This document shows, in pieces, positions 13,352 to 20,546 of a DNA stretch of 37,313 bases. The notes below the pieces were generated by a model. The model was not told the DNA's origin. It saw nothing but the letters and a program-made list of their open reading frames with translations, and ran no database searches. How positions within the stretch are numbered: the first letter of the stretch is position 1; every line of letters starts with the position of its first letter. The stretch lies in the NCBI RefSeq assembly GCF_001373415.1, contig NZ_CDSE01000093.1, positions 1 to 37,313 of the forward strand, given 5' to 3'. This stretch comes from Paenibacillus dakarensis (GTDB lineage Bacteria > Bacillota > Bacilli > Paenibacillales > Paenibacillaceae). A program made the position numbers and the translations under genes.

Positions 13352-14335
13352 TTATAAACGTTCCAATGGCGAAAACTTGGCGTGTTGCGCCGCTACATCC
13401 GTTCCAAATAGATTAACGTACATCCTAACGATTTCGAGCGAAGTATGTCCGAGTATCTTCTGCAGACTGAACGAATCGCCTCCGTTCATTATATACATCT
13501 TCGCAAACGTATGGCGGAAAGTATGCGGACTCACTCGCACGCCTTTAATCCGCGCAGCTTCACCGTACAATTTTATCGCTTGCTGTATGCCGCGCACTTG
13601 AAACGGATCATTATCGATATTGACGAAGACGTGATCGTGGTCCAGTACGCCGCGAATTTCGAGATACAGGCGCAGTTGCTTTTCTAGCGATCTACTGAAC
13701 GGAACCAGTCTCTCCTTCCGCCCTTTCCCATATACACAGATAACTCGCGCCTGCCAATCGATATCGTGCGTTTTAATGCCGGCTAATTCCGATATGCGAA
13801 CGCCGGTATCGAGCAGCGTCAACATAATGACGTAATCGCGATATCCCGTAAACGACGACCGATTAGGCGTGTCCAACAACACTTTAATCTGCGCGTTAGA
13901 GAACGTTTCTATGATCCGCCGTTCAGATTTAATTGTGCCGATCCCTTTTACCGGATTGACTTCGATAAAACCTTCCGTATGCAACCAGTTAAACCACGCA
14001 CGCCACCCGCGAATCAGCTTGTTTATCGTAGCGTCCGCGGGCGTATCCGATCTGCCTCGCTTAATCTTTTCGCCTTGTTTCGCCTCAATCGCCCTCAAAA
14101 CGTGATCTCGCGTAACATCGAGCGGTCTATCTACGTTGAGCGCGTTAAGTTGGCGAACTAATTCTTTCGATGTATCGCGATAGAAATTAAGCGTTTCATC
14201 CGTTAAGTTGCGGATTCGACAATGGCGCATAAACGCCTGTCTCGCAATCTCAAAATCCGTAGATTCTGGCGGATACTCTATCGCGGAAGTATTACGACCG
14301 GCTGCGGCTAGGTTAACGCGTCTCTTCCGTTCCAT
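13352..14335 (-). CDS. int: Tyrosine recombinase / integrase
   Basis: This enzyme integrates and excises the element by strand exchange through a 3'-phosphotyrosine. GGAGG lies 9 nt before the ATG at 14335 (327 residues); upstream in-frame starts lack a Shine-Dalgarno. An N-terminal core-binding SAM-like domain spans ~25-125 (FMRHCRIRNLTDETLNFYRD). The catalytic domain has R180 (TGVRISEL), K204 (YGKGRKER), H271 and R274 (HTFRHTF), H297 (LGHTS) and the nucleophile Y306 (VRMYVNL). It has the short size of XerC/D-type phage integrases and no N-terminal arm-binding zinc domain. It lies next to the broken tRNA-Leu and is transcribed away from it, as expected beside an attachment site. Confidence 0.93.
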   Translation of the reverse strand: MERKRRVNLAAAGRNTSAIEYPPESTDFEIARQAFMRHCRIRNLTDETLNFYRDTSKELVRQLNALNVDRPLDVTRDHVLRAIEAKQGEKIKRGRSDTPADATINKLIRGWRAWFNWLHTEGFIEVNPVKGIGTIKSERRIIETFSNAQIKVLLDTPNRSSFTGYRDYVIMLTLLDTGVRISELAGIKTHDIDWQARVICVYGKGRKERLVPFSRSLEKQLRLYLEIRGVLDHDHVFVNIDNDPFQVRGIQQAIKLYGEAARIKGVRVSPHTFRHTFAKMYIMNGGDSFSLQKILGHTSLEIVRMYVNLFGTDVAAQHAKFSPLERL

Positions 14336-14462
14336 CAAAAAGCGCCTCCACTCCGTTTTAATCGTCATCGCGGACGAATAAAGCGAGTGCAGGCGCACAG
14401 GTTTCGATATAAAGCGATTCGTAGGACTAGCGTAATTTCAACGTTATGGGATGCGCACCGAC

Positions 14463-14501
14463 TCCGTAATGTTCGCGGATTATATAGCGAAATCTTACGG
14501 A
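14463..14501. other. Inverted repeat in the attachment-site arm
   Basis: TCCGTAA (14463-14469) and TTACGGA (14495-14501) flank an AT-rich centre between the tRNA remnant and the integrase gene. The 169 bp between them (14336-14504) contain no gene. Paired sites at this place are candidates for integrase or excisionase binding. That role is inferred from position. Confidence 0.4.
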
Positions 14502-14504
14502 AAA

Positions 14505-14543
14505 TTTTAAGTCCTGTGCGTCTGCCAATTCCGCCACCCCGGC
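14505..14543 (-). pseudogene. 5' part of tRNA-Leu(UAA), broken at the anticodon loop (attachment-site junction)
   Basis: From 14543 leftwards the sequence matches the 5' portion of bacterial tRNA-Leu(UAA): acceptor GCCGGGG, D-arm TGGCGGAATTGGCAGACGC, and anticodon arm CAGGA-CTTAAAA with anticodon TAA. The 3' side of the anticodon stem should be TCCTG but is TTTTC, and no variable arm, T-arm or acceptor 3' strand follows. The element therefore begins in or right after the anticodon loop. An intact promoter lies upstream. The complementary 3' half should flank the far end of the element, outside the window. Confidence 0.85.
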
Positions 14544-14604
14544 ATGTTACTGTGCTATTTGATGTGTCCACTGTTCAGTGATGAACAACTTAGCGACAAA
14601 AATG

Positions 14605-14634
14605 ATATTACCATGATGACTATATGGTTGTCAA
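14605..14634 (-). promoter_or_regulatory. Promoter of the tRNA-Leu gene
   Basis: On the minus strand TTGACA (14634-14629), an 18-nt spacer and TAATAT (14610-14605) lie about 62 nt before the tRNA 5' end. The strong -35 and good -10 fit a tRNA promoter. After integration it drives the truncated tRNA and possibly transcription into the integrase arm of the element. Confidence 0.7.
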
Positions 14635-14703
14635 CGTACATAAGCAATTTTTTATAAAAACCTTCACACTTTAATTGATACAAATATGATAAAACGCAGT
14701 AAT

Positions 14704-14729
14704 ACCCCGTCAGCGGAAACTGACAGGGT
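14704..14729. other. Hairpin in the 367-bp gap before the deacetylase gene
   Basis: ACCC-C-GTCAG and CTGAC-A-GGGT form an imperfect stem with a six-base loop. No U-run follows on either strand. Related CTGACAG words recur near 14775 and 14867. Apart from the tRNA promoter I see no gene or recognised riboswitch between 14544 and 14947. Confidence 0.35.
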
Positions 14730-14968
14730 ACGGCCGGTCCCCGTTGCTCCCGTAACGCCTTACTTAATATTTACCCTGACAGTTTGTTTAACCAATATAA
14801 TCTTCTTAAACAAACATCTTTTACACCTGCACCCGACTTAAACACACGAGCAAACATTATTTGCTGTCAGGTAATTCCAGATACCCCAAACAAGAATAAT
14901 TTCGCTTTCTAAATCAAAGAATAAGGGAAACATAAAACTTAGAAGACATGAAAAGGACACTTTATCTT

Positions 14969-15727
14969 ATGAAAAAACTGTATTTACCGCTCGTACTCGT
15001 CATCGCCAGTTCACTGGTAAGCTCTCCTTTGGATGCCAAGCCCTATACCAGTACCAAAGGAAGAGAATATTATGAGCAGCGTGGTGAAATCGTGTGGGAG
15101 GTGCCCACAACGAATAAGGTGATTGCTCTTACCTTTGATGACGGTCCTGATGATACCTCGACGGCGAATATTCTTGATTTGCTGAAACAATATGATGCGA
15201 AAGCTACTTTTTTTGTAGTAGGTAATCGTGTAGAGCGATATCCGGAGATTGTAAAGCGTGAATTGGCCGAAGGACATGAGATCGGTAATCATTCATTTAG
15301 TCACCCGTCTTTTGAAAGAATCAACAGCCAAAAAATGATGACAGAATTAGCCAAGACGCAAGAAGCCATCCTCCATGCAACAGGACATAACACGGAACTG
15401 TTTCGCCCACCTGGCGGCAGCTATAATGAAGCTATTGTTCAGCATTGCAGAAAAAGCGGGTTGCTTATGATCTTATGGTCATGGCACCAGGATACCCTGG
15501 ATTGGAGAAAACCGGGGGTGGAGAGGATTGTAAACAAGGTACTTAAAAATGCGCATAATGGTGATATTGTGCTCATGCATGATTTTGTAGCGGATAGCAC
15601 TCAGACATATGACGCTCTCAAAATCATTTTGCCAGAGCTAAAAAAGAGAGGATATTCTTTTGTAACGATTTCGGATTTGCTTTCCTATGGTAAACAGACT
15701 AAAAATTATATGGAAGTGAACCATTAA
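14969..15727 (+). CDS. Secreted polysaccharide deacetylase (NodB family)
   Basis: This enzyme removes acetyl groups from a cell-wall or extracellular polysaccharide, such as peptidoglycan or chitin oligomers. AAAAGGA lies 11 nt before the ATG at 14969 (252 residues). An ATG at 14948 lacks a Shine-Dalgarno. MKKLYLPLVLVIASSLVSSP is a signal sequence, probably cleaved near LDA. NodB motifs are complete: TFDDGPD (D57, D58), HSFSH (H108, H112, metal), RPPGG (146-150), DTLDW (175-179) and LMHD (H204). Length and the GEIVWEVPT lead-in match single-domain Bacillales deacetylases. It is the first host gene beside the element and has its own terminator. The natural substrate is not visible. Confidence 0.9.
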   Translation: MKKLYLPLVLVIASSLVSSPLDAKPYTSTKGREYYEQRGEIVWEVPTTNKVIALTFDDGPDDTSTANILDLLKQYDAKATFFVVGNRVERYPEIVKRELAEGHEIGNHSFSHPSFERINSQKMMTELAKTQEAILHATGHNTELFRPPGGSYNEAIVQHCRKSGLLMILWSWHQDTLDWRKPGVERIVNKVLKNAHNGDIVLMHDFVADSTQTYDALKIILPELKKRGYSFVTISDLLSYGKQTKNYMEVNH

Positions 15728-15794
15728 CCCTAAAATGATGGAGAGAAATATGGATCCAAACCTGGGAGAAATTTTGACATATCTGTATAATTCA

Positions 15795-15829
15795 AAAAAG
15801 GAGCAGCCAAATACGGACTGCTCCTTTTA
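15795..15829 (+). terminator. Rho-independent terminator after the deacetylase gene
   Basis: AAAAGGAGCAG and CTGCTCCTTTT form an 11-bp stem ending in a T-run, 68 nt after the deacetylase stop. Confidence 0.85.
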
Positions 15830-15925
15830 GCTGTTAATGAGCTCGGTTCCTCGATTTTCAGGGTCTATGAATACACCTTGAAGCGAGTAAAATTTGCCAT
15901 ACTATTTCGAATTCACCACTGATAC

Positions 15926-15950
15926 AATGACAATAATAACAATTGTCATT
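15926..15950. promoter_or_regulatory. Inverted repeat upstream of plsC-type gene
   Basis: AATGACAA (15926-15933) and TTGTCATT (15943-15950) form a perfect 8-bp inverted repeat with a nine-base AT-rich centre, 21 nt before the acyltransferase ATG. It may be an operator. It does not match the FapR consensus as I know it. Confidence 0.45.
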
Positions 15951-15971
15951 TCATCATGAAAGGAACTGAGC

Positions 15972-16685
15972 ATGAAGATTATCCGTACTATTATTTGGTT
16001 CATTTATTTTTGGCTTTATTTAATAATATTGATCCCTGGCTTAATAAAAGCAAATCGACTGCAGAAACAAGAGCGCACAGAGGAACTTGACGCCTACATT
16101 TCCAAACATGTGGGAAGGTGGGCACGGTCATTGCTAAAAGCTGCTGGAGCAAAAGTTACTGTCCATGGAGCGGAGAATATTCCTCGAGATGCATCCGTAT
16201 TCGTATCCAATCATCAAGGGAATTTTGACGTCCCGATCATGCTGGGATTTATAGGTAAGCCCAAAGCTCTGCTGGCCAAAGCCGAACTTGCCAGGTTGCC
16301 CTTTATCAGGCAATGGATGAAGCATTTAAACTGTATCTTCGTCGATAGAAGTAATCCAAGACAAGCGATCAATAGTCTAAAAGAAGCCGAAAAATTAATA
16401 AAAAACCATTATTCCGTTGTGGTCTTTCCCGAAGGGACAAGAAGCAAAAGTGATGAAATCGGTGAGTTCAAACCTGGTGCATTTCGGATTGCCTCCAAGA
16501 CCGGAGCACCCATTGTTCCGATTCAAATCCGAGGCTCATACAAGCTGATGGAGGATAATGGATTCTGGATAACTCCTGCGCATGTAACCGTGACGATCCT
16601 TCCATCTATTCCAACAGAAGGTCTGTCAAAAACAGAAATTGCAGCTTTACCTAATCAAGTAAAAGAACTAATTTCACAGGCATAA
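15972..16685 (+). CDS. plsC: 1-acyl-sn-glycerol-3-phosphate acyltransferase (PlsC type)
   Basis: This enzyme acylates lysophosphatidic acid to phosphatidic acid at the membrane, the second acylation of phospholipid synthesis. The 237-residue protein starts with a hydrophobic anchor (residues ~5-25). It has the family motifs NHQGNFD (H81-x4-D86, catalytic), an FVDRS segment (~123-127), PEGTRS (153-158, substrate binding) and GAPIVPIQI (motif IV). AAAGGA lies 7 nt before the ATG. It stands alone between two terminators. Paenibacillus genomes often hold several paralogues, so whether this is the main enzyme cannot be told from sequence. Confidence 0.88.
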   Translation: MKIIRTIIWFIYFWLYLIILIPGLIKANRLQKQERTEELDAYISKHVGRWARSLLKAAGAKVTVHGAENIPRDASVFVSNHQGNFDVPIMLGFIGKPKALLAKAELARLPFIRQWMKHLNCIFVDRSNPRQAINSLKEAEKLIKNHYSVVVFPEGTRSKSDEIGEFKPGAFRIASKTGAPIVPIQIRGSYKLMEDNGFWITPAHVTVTILPSIPTEGLSKTEIAALPNQVKELISQA

Positions 16686-16781
16686 TTTTGTGAACGAATC
16701 TCTTTCCTCGAATTCTCGAACCAACTGCCACTTGCCGACCAACTCATCAACCACCATCAATTCAATATTTTGCAGATAGCA

Positions 16782-16809
16782 AAAGACCCTTGCAAATGCA
16801 AGGGTCTTT
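16782..16809. terminator. Bidirectional terminator between plsC and the tRNA pair
   Basis: AAAGACCCTTGCA and TGCAAGGGTCTTT form a 13-bp stem with a two-base gap, A-tract on the left and T-tract on the right. It can end plsC transcription (+) and the tRNA transcript (-). Confidence 0.85.
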
Positions 16810-16817
16810 CTTGTAAG

Positions 16818-16891
16818 TGGGCCCTGAGGGACTCGAACCCCCGACCAATCGGTTATGAGCCGACCGCTCTAACCAACTGAGCTAAGGGCCC
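16818..16891 (-). tRNA. tRNA-Ile(CAU), lysidine type
   Basis: The 74-nt cloverleaf is complete: acceptor GGGCCCT/AGGGCCC, D-arm TAGCTCAGTTGGTTAGAGC, anticodon loop CTCATAA and T-arm GGGGGTTCGAGTCCC. CCA is not encoded. The CAU anticodon could mean Met, but the body resembles the Bacillus tRNA-Ile that is modified by TilS to read AUA, and not the elongator Met tRNA. It is transcribed with tRNA-fMet. Confidence 0.8.
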
Positions 16892-16932
16892 TGATTACAT
16901 ACATAATCAATTATTAGGACAATCCGATATAA

Positions 16933-17013
<81 letters not shown>

Positions 17014-17046
17014 GCATTTTAGAAGTCGTAAACAGCGACAAGAATA

Positions 17047-17076
17047 AATATACAGCATTAAAGACTTAAAAGTCAA
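17047..17076 (-). promoter_or_regulatory. Promoter of the tRNA-fMet / tRNA-Ile unit
   Basis: On the minus strand TTGACT (17076-17071), an 18-nt spacer and TATATT (17052-17047) lie 33 nt before tRNA-fMet. Confidence 0.65.
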
Positions 17077-17094
17077 GAGGAATTTTAAAAAAAT

Positions 17095-17259
17095 TCACGG
17101 AATATATCTTACGCCATATCGTCCCTTTTTAGAGCGGTATACCTCTACCATCCGGGGATCCCCGTAACCGAACAACCATGCATCCTGTTCCAACCGTTTG
17201 GCAAAACATCCGGCTTGAAATTTAGTTGTGTACAGCTTACCGTAATACACCCAGTTCAA
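17095..17259 (-). CDS. Small conserved-looking protein, 54 aa, UUG start
   Basis: AAGGGGG lies 8 nt before a UUG at 17259, which I prefer to upstream ATGs that lack a Shine-Dalgarno. The product begins NWVYYGKLYTTKFQAGCFAK, continues with GYGDPRMVEVYRSKKGRYGV and is basic and aromatic. It has one Cys, no signal peptide and no membrane segment. I do not recognise the family. It lies between the tRNA promoter and the terminator of the ABC/TetR unit and seems to be monocistronic. Confidence 0.5.
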   Translation of the reverse strand: MNWVYYGKLYTTKFQAGCFAKRLEQDAWLFGYGDPRMVEVYRSKKGRYGVRYIP

Positions 17260-17344
17260 GACGATAACCCCCTTCATAGTATGAATATTCATCCGCTGTT
17301 TATTATGCCCGGTAAACCTGCAATCATTCCATTAAAAAGATCAA

Positions 17345-17373
17345 CCCAAAAGCGGGCAGCAGCCCCGCTGCCG
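17345..17373 (-). terminator. Probable terminator after the TetR gene
   Basis: On the minus strand CGGCAGC and GCTGCCCG form a stem with a GGGGCT-type loop, followed by CTTTTGGG. The U-run is short, so termination may be partial. Confidence 0.5.
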
Positions 17374-17402
17374 TTCAACAACAGGACTGTTCCAACTGTC
17401 CA

Positions 17403-18011
17403 CTATTTCGTACCTTCATCATTCGAATTACTGTGATGATTGATATCTTTCTCAAGGATTCCATGATACAAAATAATCATCAGCTGCTCACTTACCGCAC
17501 TCAGGCTTCCAAGTCCATTGTACCATTCAGACCGCGCTGTAAATTCTTTAATAAATGTTAAAAAAGCAACCAGTAAATGAGGTGAGATGTCTTTGCGAAT
17601 CTGTCCGATCTGCTGCCCTTTGAAGATCATCATTTCAAATTCAGGGATAATCTTCTCTCGGTTAAATGAAAGCAACTTCTCCATTTGGTCAGGAAATTTC
17701 ACAAGATCTGTAATGAACTGCTGCGTCACACGCAACGCAAAGCGATCCTGTTCTTCATAAAACACAGTTAGTGCCTCAAGCGGGTCCTTCGCTTTATCCA
17801 TAACCTCCCGGTAAAGGGCCCATGAATCTTCAATTAAGCTGTCAACGACATGATCGAGCAGCCCTTCCTTGCTCTGATAATAGTTGTATATTGTCATCTT
17901 GGAGACAGGCACAGCCTCCGCAATCTGCTCCATACTTGTCTGCAGAATTCCCTGTTCCAAAAACAGGCGTCTTCCGGCTTCAAGAACTGCGTTCTTTTTA
18001 ACACTCCCCAT
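17403..18011 (-). CDS. TetR-family repressor
   Basis: This 202-residue protein has the typical TetR N-terminus: VLEAGRRLFLEQGILQTSME, then QIAEAVPVSKMTIYNYYQSK, the recognition helix and the Y-x-Y-F/Y-x-S-K-E signature, followed by LLDHVV. A helical ligand-binding domain follows (~60-190). The ATG directly abuts the stop of the permease gene, and AAGGGA lies within the permease 3' end, so it is the last gene of the ABC operon. It probably represses that operon and responds to a toxic or lipid-like compound moved by the pump. The ligand cannot be read from the sequence. Confidence 0.85.
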   Translation of the reverse strand: MGSVKKNAVLEAGRRLFLEQGILQTSMEQIAEAVPVSKMTIYNYYQSKEGLLDHVVDSLIEDSWALYREVMDKAKDPLEALTVFYEEQDRFALRVTQQFITDLVKFPDQMEKLLSFNREKIIPEFEMMIFKGQQIGQIRKDISPHLLVAFLTFIKEFTARSEWYNGLGSLSAVSEQLMIILYHGILEKDINHHSNSNDEGTK

Positions 18012-18809
18012 TCAGCATAAATCCCTTCTCTTTAACGTAAGTACACCCACAGCAGTTCCAGCTGCAAACAAGCCTAATGTCAGAATCCATCCTGATGCTG
18101 TTATATTGTCTCCCTTAACGATGGCCAGTGTATCAAACAAACGGTACGGTGAAATGAGAGAAATCTTCTCCATAAGCTCACTGCTGCCGGATAACATGTT
18201 AAGAAAGAATGCAAGCACCGCAATACCCGCCCCCATCGATACCGCTGTTCGATCTGAAGCCAGCCATGATGTCAGACCGTAAGAAATCCCCATGAAAGAC
18301 AGTACAAGAAGATAGCCGGCGAGTAAAAGACGAAGCATATCTGCAGGTCTCACTTCTTGTCCTGACGTCTGGGCAAGCAGAAACAGAAGACCTGTACCGC
18401 ATAAGAAGACGACAGTCATATAAAAGAAATGGGCTGCTGCCTTGGACCAGAAAATACTGGAGCGGCTGTAGGGCAGTGCAAATAAATATTCACCGGTGCC
18501 CTGTTCCCGCTCCCTTGCAATACTCCCCCCTGCCCAAGCTGCAGCGAATGAGGACACAATCACGATGAAATAGGGAAATACCTGTGTTGCTAAGTACCCG
18601 TCAAAAGTACGAAGGCTTTCAGCCTGAATACCAAATGCCTTAAGGAGTCCTTCCGGCAGTCCTTGGATCAGCCGTTCCATCTCGGGATTATTTACAAAGG
18701 CTTCTGCCTTCCCAAGAAGCAGCACGATAAATAGCAGCGCTATAAATAGACAGATAAAGAAGCCGCGGCGATTTTGACGAAGCTCATGCCTGATTAGATT
18801 CCACTTCAT
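18012..18809 (-). CDS. ABC-2 type transporter permease
   Basis: This 265-residue integral membrane protein has six hydrophobic spans: ~17-34 (FFICLFIALLFIVLLL), ~78-98, ~128-148, ~160-182, ~189-208 and ~238-258. A large loop lies between spans 1 and 2. The cytoplasmic SIAREREQGTGEYLFALPYS after span 2 is the usual ABC-2 coupling element (E-R-E-x-G-T). It starts four bases inside the ATPase gene (ATGA overlap) and pairs with it as an exporter. Substrate unknown. Confidence 0.88.
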   Translation of the reverse strand: MKWNLIRHELRQNRRGFFICLFIALLFIVLLLGKAEAFVNNPEMERLIQGLPEGLLKAFGIQAESLRTFDGYLATQVFPYFIVIVSSFAAAWAGGSIAREREQGTGEYLFALPYSRSSIFWSKAAAHFFYMTVVFLCGTGLLFLLAQTSGQEVRPADMLRLLLAGYLLVLSFMGISYGLTSWLASDRTAVSMGAGIAVLAFFLNMLSGSSELMEKISLISPYRLFDTLAIVKGDNITASGWILTLGLFAAGTAVGVLTLKRRDLC

Positions 18810-19717
18810 TGTCCAGTCCCCTCTCCAGCATCCTTATAATCGTTCATAAATAATTCTTCAATGGTAGGACGTCGTATAGACAGGTCCTTGATTGGAAGCT
18901 GTGATAGCTTAGCCAGCACCTTCTGAAGCGATTCGCTACTATGAAGCAGATGCTGTACCCCATCAAATGTAACAGAAGGATCAAGCTTCCCTAAGTCATA
19001 GGTTTCGATCTGATTGCCAGGTGTTTCGAATAGAATCGAAATTCTATGAGTCCGGCTATGTGACAGCTCATCCAGCCTGGACACCCTGAGAAGCTTCCCT
19101 TCCCGTATAAATGCTACCCGGTCACACAGCTTCTCTACTTCAGAAAGCACATGCGTTGAGAAGAAAATAGTCATGCCACCCTTTTTGTTAAGTTCGGAAA
19201 GCAGTGCAAATAGATCACGCTGAACCAATGGATCAAGCCCTGAGGTAGGCTCATCCAAGATTAATAATTCCGGTTGGTGCAGTAAAGCTATAATGAGCCC
19301 TAGCTTCTTACGGTTACCAAGCGAATAGGATTTAATTTTCTTCCCCGGATCCCATTGAAGTCTCTCGGCATATTCCATCGCAGGGGTATGTTCCAGCTTT
19401 AAGCCGTATGCTCTCGCCGTCAGCTCTAAAGCTTGCTTGCCATTCATATGAGGATAGAAAGCAATTTCAGACGGTAAATAACCAATTCGTTTACGCAAAT
19501 CAGGATGCTCATGATCCAAAGTCCTGCCAAGCACCTTCAGCATTCCTTCTGTAGGATACAAAAGCTGCATGATCATTCGAATCAAGGTAGACTTTCCTGC
19601 CCCATTCGGTCCAATGAATCCAAACACTTCCCCTTGACGGACTTCCAGATTCAAGTCACTGACTCCTCGTTTAGAACCGTACAATTTAGTGACTCCAACG
19701 GCCTCCACAGCTAACAT
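18806..19717 (-). CDS. ABC transporter ATP-binding protein
   Basis: This 303-residue ATPase powers the ABC-2 exporter. Walker A is GPNGAGKST (36-44), the signature is YSLGNRKK (131-138, a divergent LSGGQ as in bacitracin/lantibiotic-type exporters), Walker B is LLILDEP (151-157) with TSGLD, and the switch His is H189 (STHVLSE). The last ~85 residues form an accessory domain common in drug and lantibiotic exporters. The ATG at 19717 heads the three-gene operon ATPase-permease-TetR. Confidence 0.9.
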   Translation of the reverse strand: MLAVEAVGVTKLYGSKRGVSDLNLEVRQGEVFGFIGPNGAGKSTLIRMIMQLLYPTEGMLKVLGRTLDHEHPDLRKRIGYLPSEIAFYPHMNGKQALELTARAYGLKLEHTPAMEYAERLQWDPGKKIKSYSLGNRKKLGLIIALLHQPELLILDEPTSGLDPLVQRDLFALLSELNKKGGMTIFFSTHVLSEVEKLCDRVAFIREGKLLRVSRLDELSHSRTHRISILFETPGNQIETYDLGKLDPSVTFDGVQHLLHSSESLQKVLAKLSQLPIKDLSIRRPTIEELFMNDYKDAGEGTGQ

Positions 19718-19750
19718 GAACTCACACCCTTTTTGTACTTTTAATATATA

Positions 19751-19822
19751 TATAGTATATTTAAATCATTCATTGCCCTAATATGTCAAGGAATTTATTT
19801 ACTTTTAAATATTTATAGTATA
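19751..19822 (-). promoter_or_regulatory. Control region of the ABC/TetR operon
   Basis: On the minus strand TTGACA (19789-19784) gives a clear -35, with an AT-rich but imperfect -10 (ATTTAA) 17 nt on. TATACTATA occurs at 19751-19759 and again at 19814-19822, on either side of the promoter. Two copies of one motif flanking a promoter are good candidates for TetR operators. Confidence 0.45.
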
Positions 19823-19838
19823 ATTATTACTTTCCCAT

Positions 19839-19883
19839 AAAAAAAAGGCCGCTTCCCGTCATTTGATGACAGGCAGCAGCCTT
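19839..19883 (-). terminator. Terminator of the pyr operon
   Basis: On the minus strand a long, slightly mismatched stem (AAGGCTGCTGCCTGTCA with TGACGGGAAGCGGCCTT) is followed by eight Ts, 13 nt after the pyrE stop. Confidence 0.85.
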
Positions 19884-19895
19884 ATGTGTTTCTTG

Positions 19896-20546
19896 TTAGT
19901 TTAAAGCCTCTCCATAAGCAGCAGGGTTGGCTCTAAAAGACTGGAGAAGCGTAAGATCAGCCTCTTGAATCCGTCCCTCTCTAACAGCGACTTCTGTCAG
20001 AGCGGTATAGTTAGACAAGCTTTGCAGAGGGATATTCGCTTCCGAGAAGGCTTGTACGGCTTTGTCCAATTGATAACTGAATATCGCAAGCACGGCCAGC
20101 ACTTCCGCCCCGGCAGCTTGTACTGCTTGAGCCGCTTTCAGCGAGCTGCCTCCGGTTGAGATCAGGTCCTCAATCACAATAACCTTCTGACCTGGTTTAA
20201 TATGACCTTCAATCATATTCTCCTTGCCATGGCCTTTCGCTTTATCGCGAATATAAGCCATCGGAAGGTTCATCTTTTGAGCTGCCCAAGCAGCGTGTGG
20301 AATACCTGCTGTAGCAGTACCCGCAATTACCTCAACCTCCGGATATTGCTCACGAATGATCGCTGCGAACGACTCGGCAATATATTCACGAACCTCAGGA
20401 TAAGACATCGTCAGACGGTTATCACAATAGATTGGAGATTTAATTCCGGATGTCCAGGTGAATGGCTGGTGCGGACGCAGGGCTACCGCTTCGATTTTTA
20501 ACAAATAAGATGCGATTTGCTGTGGAATTTGATTGGTTGTACTCAT
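19896..20546 (-). CDS. pyrE: Orotate phosphoribosyltransferase
   Basis: This enzyme joins orotate and PRPP to give OMP, the fifth step of UMP synthesis. The 216-residue protein has the PRPP loop VIVIEDLISTGGSS (122-135), FTWTSGIKSPIYCDNR near residue 29, and the flexible catalytic loop RDKAKGHGKEN (~100-110). It starts four bases inside pyrF and is the last gene of the operon, followed directly by the operon terminator. The genome context (pyrF then pyrE) matches Bacillales. Confidence 0.95.
   Translation of the reverse strand: MSTTNQIPQQIASYLLKIEAVALRPHQPFTWTSGIKSPIYCDNRLTMSYPEVREYIAESFAAIIREQYPEVEVIAGTATAGIPHAAWAAQKMNLPMAYIRDKAKGHGKENMIEGHIKPGQKVIVIEDLISTGGSSLKAAQAVQAAGAEVLAVLAIFSYQLDKAVQAFSEANIPLQSLSNYTALTEVAVREGRIQEADLTLLQSFRANPAAYGEALN

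Noticed and set aside
14345..14543. Group I intron in tRNA-Leu(UAA)
   Set aside because: Introns are known in this anticodon loop, but no 3' exon or intron core follows. An integrase gene lies right beside the break, so an attachment site explains it better.
14704..14729. Riboswitch before the polysaccharide deacetylase gene
   Set aside because: The hairpin and nearby stems do not match any riboswitch consensus I know, and no switch terminator follows.
16818..16891. Elongator tRNA-Met for the CAU tRNA
   Set aside because: The body and the CTCATAA arm context resemble Bacillus tRNA-Ile2 more than elongator Met. Some doubt remains and is reflected in the confidence.
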